Below are positions 61,443-64,000 of a stretch of 64,000 nt of DNA, one piece after another (position 1 is the first letter of the stretch; each line of letters begins with the position of its first letter). Below the pieces are notes generated by a model that was given only the letters and a program-made list of their open reading frames with translations, was not told the DNA's origin and did no database searches. The stretch is from JABDEZ01 sp965276955 (lineage in GTDB: Bacteria > Bacteroidota > Bacteroidia > Chitinophagales > Chitinophagaceae). The stretch spans positions 124,001-188,000 of the forward strand of contig CBDIBP010000031.1 in the NCBI GenBank assembly GCA_965276955.1, given 5' to 3'. The position numbers and the translations under genes were made by a program.

Positions 61443-62384
61443 ATGCACGACCACTCACACAGCCACAACCATGACGACGTACATGGCCACCATCACCATC
61501 ATGTATCACCAGCTGATGCGAACAATAAAGCATTCATAGCAGGTATCATTCTCAATGGCATTTATGTGTGCGTGCAGGTCGCTGCTGGGTTATTCACCAA
61601 TTCTATAGCATTATTATCTGATGCCGGGCACAACCTGGGCGATGTAGCTGCACTTGCATTATCGCTGATAGCTTTCAGGCTGGCCAAAGTAAAGCCCACC
61701 GGCGACTACACTTATGGCTACAAAAAGACCACCATACTGGCATCGCTCACCAATGCGGTGATACTGCTCATAACCATAGGCGTGCTCGGCTTCGAGGCCA
61801 TAGTGCGCCTGCGCGATCCTCAACCGGTGCAGGGTGGCATAGTGGCTTGGGTATCTGGCCTGGGTATCGTCATCAACGGTATATCTGCATTCTTTTTCTT
61901 CCGCACCAAAGACCAGGACATTAACAACAAGGGCGCCTACCTGCACCTGCTCACAGATGCCATGGTATCGCTGGGAGTGGTCATTGCAGGGGTTGCCATA
62001 TATTTCACACACTGGTATTGGCTGGATGGTGTGGTGAGTCTTATTGTATTGGCAGTGATACTAAAAGGCACCTGGAGCCTGCTTACAGATAGCCTGAAAC
62101 TCTCTATGGATGCCGTACCACCCGGCCTCGATGTGCCGACCATAGAAAATATAATTATGAAGGTAAAAGGGGTAGATAACATACACCACATGCACATATG
62201 GGCCATGAGCACTACAGAGAATGCACTTACCACCCACCTGGTGCTGAACAAAGAATTGACCTTTGAGGAGAAAATGAAAATAGTGCACAACATAAAGCAC
62301 CAATTGCTGCACAACAACATACAGCATGCTACCATAGAACTGGAAAGCGCCGACATACCCTGCGAGGACGACGATTGCGAATAG
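61443..62384 (+). CDS. Cation diffusion facilitator (CzcD-like divalent metal exporter)
   Basis: The 313-aa protein starts with a His-rich N-terminus (MHDHSHSHNHDDVHGHHHHH) that can bind metal, then has six membrane helices with the metal site in LLSDAGHNLGDVAALALSL and a matching HLLTDAMVSLGVV in TM5. It ends with the cytoplasmic dimerisation domain (VDNIHHMHIWAMSTTENALT). CDF proteins export Zn(II), Cd(II) or Co(II) by proton exchange. I use ATG 61443; upstream in-frame sequence overlaps the SHOCT paralog. Confidence 0.95.
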   Translation: MHDHSHSHNHDDVHGHHHHHVSPADANNKAFIAGIILNGIYVCVQVAAGLFTNSIALLSDAGHNLGDVAALALSLIAFRLAKVKPTGDYTYGYKKTTILASLTNAVILLITIGVLGFEAIVRLRDPQPVQGGIVAWVSGLGIVINGISAFFFFRTKDQDINNKGAYLHLLTDAMVSLGVVIAGVAIYFTHWYWLDGVVSLIVLAVILKGTWSLLTDSLKLSMDAVPPGLDVPTIENIIMKVKGVDNIHHMHIWAMSTTENALTTHLVLNKELTFEEKMKIVHNIKHQLLHNNIQHATIELESADIPCEDDDCE

Positions 62385-62387
62385 TAT

Positions 62388-63398
62388 TTACCACACCTGC
62401 ACTTCCCGTTCCAGTGCTATACCAAAGCGTTCGTGCACAGAGTCTACTATTTTTTGGGAAAGCTGCCACACTTCTTCGCCCGTAGCCTTGCCATAATTCA
62501 CCAGCACCAACGCTTGTTTTGCGTGTACACCTGTCTGCCCTTCCTTATGCCCCTTCCAGCCGCATTGTTCTATCAGCCAGCCGGCCGGCACTTTTATGTG
62601 GGTATCACTCACAGGGTACGATGGTATTTGTTCGTTGGTGTTGAGCAGTTCTCCATACTGTTTCTTGGTGATGGTAGGATTCTTGAAGAAACTACCTGCA
62701 TTACCTATCACCGCCGGGTTGGGTAGCTTGCTGGTGCGTATGGCTATCACAGCATCGGCAATAGCTTTTATGCTCAGTTCCGTTACACCCATTGCTTCCA
62801 GTTGCTCTGTAATAGCCCCGTAACTGGTGTTGAATTTAGGCACCTTACTCAGCTTGTACGTCACCGATGTGATGAACACTTTATCTTTCAACGCATTTTT
62901 AAATATGCTGTCGCGGTAGCCAAATGCGCATTGTGCATTGGTATAGGTCACCAGCTTTTTCTTGCTCCAGTTCCAGGCAGTTACACTGTCTATGGTCTCC
63001 CTCGCTTCCACCCCATATGCGCCTATGTTTTGCATTGGCGATGCACCTACGGTGCCCGGTATCAGTGCGAGGTTCTCAATGCCACCATACCCCTGCGCTA
63101 TCGCATACAGTACCAGCTCGTGCCACACCTCTCCTGCCTGCACTTGTAGCCACACGTGTGCGTCATCTTCTTTTATCTGTGCTATTCCTTTCAGTTTATT
63201 TTGCACAACCAGCCCATTTACCGGGTGTGCCAGCAGTATATTGCTGCCACCGCCCAGCACGTATATCTTCTTTCCTTGCGCAAGGTCAGTAAGCTGGGCA
63301 AGTTGATCTTCATCATCGATAGTAACAAATGCCGAAGCAGCTACGTCTATTCCGAATGTATTGTATGGCTTTAAAGAGATATTATACTGCAGGTCCAT
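62388..63398 (-). CDS. murB: UDP-N-acetylenolpyruvoylglucosamine reductase
   Basis: The 336-aa FAD enzyme makes UDP-N-acetylmuramate for peptidoglycan. Motifs are YNTFGIDVAASAF at the N-terminus, the FAD-binding VLGGGSNILL, and IPGTVGASPMQNIGAYGVE. The catalytic Ser is in GNAGSFFKNP, and the AGWLIEQCGWKGHKEGQTGV block is typical of type I MurB. I choose the start at 63398 (MDLQYNISLK); the frame is open further upstream into the neighbouring gene. The stop is 3 bp from the convergent CDF gene. Confidence 0.97.
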   Translation of the reverse strand: MDLQYNISLKPYNTFGIDVAASAFVTIDDEDQLAQLTDLAQGKKIYVLGGGSNILLAHPVNGLVVQNKLKGIAQIKEDDAHVWLQVQAGEVWHELVLYAIAQGYGGIENLALIPGTVGASPMQNIGAYGVEARETIDSVTAWNWSKKKLVTYTNAQCAFGYRDSIFKNALKDKVFITSVTYKLSKVPKFNTSYGAITEQLEAMGVTELSIKAIADAVIAIRTSKLPNPAVIGNAGSFFKNPTITKKQYGELLNTNEQIPSYPVSDTHIKVPAGWLIEQCGWKGHKEGQTGVHAKQALVLVNYGKATGEEVWQLSQKIVDSVHERFGIALEREVQVW

Positions 63399-63417
63399 TC
63401 TGTGCAAATTACTATAG

Positions 63418-64000
63418 TTATTGCTTTGTTCTCTTGTCTCCCCAAAACTGTACACCCGATCCTGCCGCTCCGCTTGTTGTTATGATACCGTTATCATATT
63501 TCAAACCACTGGCCACATCTTCAGCAAGCAGTAGCGGGCCATCGGCATCAGCTTCATCTACCAATGGCAAAAGGTGCGCTATGGCAGCACTGCCTATAGT
63601 GCTTTCGTTCATGGTCCCTATCATTATCTTCAGGCTCAGCTGCCGGGCCTCTTTTATCATGCGCATGGCAGGTGTTATTCCACCACACTTGGTCAGCTTT
63701 ATATTGATACCATGAAAACTCTCGGCACATTTTTTCACATCCTCCTCTCCCCTGCAGCTTTCATCAGCATATAGCGGTATGGGCGATAGGGCTTTCAGTT
63801 CCTTCATCGCTTCCCACTCATCACGGAGTAGCGGCTGCTCTATTAAGGTGATACCCAGTTTCACCAATTCAGGTAGCAGCGCCTTTGTTTCTTCAAATGT
63901 CCATCCTTCATTGGCATCTATGCGCAGGGCGGCAGTAGTGTGGTTGCGCAGCTCACGCAACCGGTCTATATCGCCGGGCGCGCCCATTTTCACTTTGTAT
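63418..64000 (-). CDS. Dipeptide (L-Ala-D/L-Glu) epimerase, C-terminal part
   Basis: The gene enters from the right edge; about 193 C-terminal residues are visible. They show the enolase-superfamily barrel of the muconate lactonizing group: the Lys of KVKMG, LRIDANEGW, LIEQPLLRDEWE, the metal ligands in YADESCRG and the catalytic Lys in INIKLTKCGGITPAMRM. This pattern matches the AEE branch acting on L-Ala-D-Glu from murein. murB starts 20 bp downstream on the same strand, consistent with a cell-wall role. Substrate is inferred. Confidence 0.85.
   Translation of the reverse strand, partial: YKVKMGAPGDIDRLRELRNHTTAALRIDANEGWTFEETKALLPELVKLGITLIEQPLLRDEWEAMKELKALSPIPLYADESCRGEEDVKKCAESFHGINIKLTKCGGITPAMRMIKEARQLSLKIMIGTMNESTIGSAAIAHLLPLVDEADADGPLLLAEDVASGLKYDNGIITTSGAAGSGVQFWGDKRTKQ

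Overview
The window is a chromosomal segment of a Bacteroidota bacterium, most likely order Chitinophagales (Chitinophagaceae or a close relative). The evidence is PorX and PorG of the type IX secretion system (T9SS), several proteins with T9SS C-terminal sorting domains, Bacteroidota-restricted families (DUF4836, DUF3127, DUF6089, DUF2911), TAnnTTTG-type -7 promoter boxes and few Shine-Dalgarno sites. No phage, insertion sequence, CRISPR array or rRNA operon is visible. The only RNA gene I can support is a tRNA-His.

Layout. 0-3.8 kb: the end of a membrane-fusion protein and a complete RND efflux pump. 3.9-10.4 kb: a membrane glycosyltransferase block (an ArnT/GT39-like enzyme on +; a GT2, a large membrane protein and a TPR/TMTC-like protein on -). 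10.4-13.6 kb: paaA, paaB and paaC of the phenylacetyl-CoA epoxidase, plus a flavin-reductase-like gene. 13.7-22.4 kb: small and housekeeping genes (DUF2911, YkuK-like, two tiny ORFs, ParA, a secreted helical-repeat protein, MoxR, PorX, GNAT). 22.4-32.4 kb: a T9SS cargo protein, PorG, NadK, a BamA-like protein, FolB, a propeller lipoprotein and PurL. 32.4-45.1 kb: a surface-protein island with two giant T9SS cargos sharing a ~630-residue C-terminal half, a third T9SS Ig-repeat protein, an unrecognised secreted protein and a 79-aa PID-CTERM-like protein. 45.3-55.4 kb: a processive GT2 plus polysaccharide deacetylase pair, Kup, FolD, QueE, UppP, two overlapping membrane paralogs, DUF3833, S4 and a lipoprotein. 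55.6-64 kb: DUF4836, DUF3127, tRNA-His, GyrB, two SHOCT proteins, a CDF transporter, MurB and a partial dipeptide epimerase.

The most striking unexplained signal is in the surface-protein island. Three separate intergenic regions (about 32.68, 37.42 and 40.22 kb) each carry three or four GTTA(A) boxes at exactly 22-bp spacing. At 40.2 kb these are interleaved with further YTAA boxes, giving one box every 11 bp over seven positions. This is the geometry of LytTR-family direct-repeat binding sites. It suggests one regulator controls the cargo genes and the PID-CTERM-like gene together.

A second pattern is quality-related. Four loci in the last 17 kb (kup, the DUF3127 gene, gyrB and a SHOCT paralog) carry frameshifting indels, at least six of them insertions, although the encoded proteins are otherwise well conserved. 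Because gyrB is essential, at least part of this looks like consensus sequence error rather than gene decay. Those genes are annotated here as single disrupted loci.
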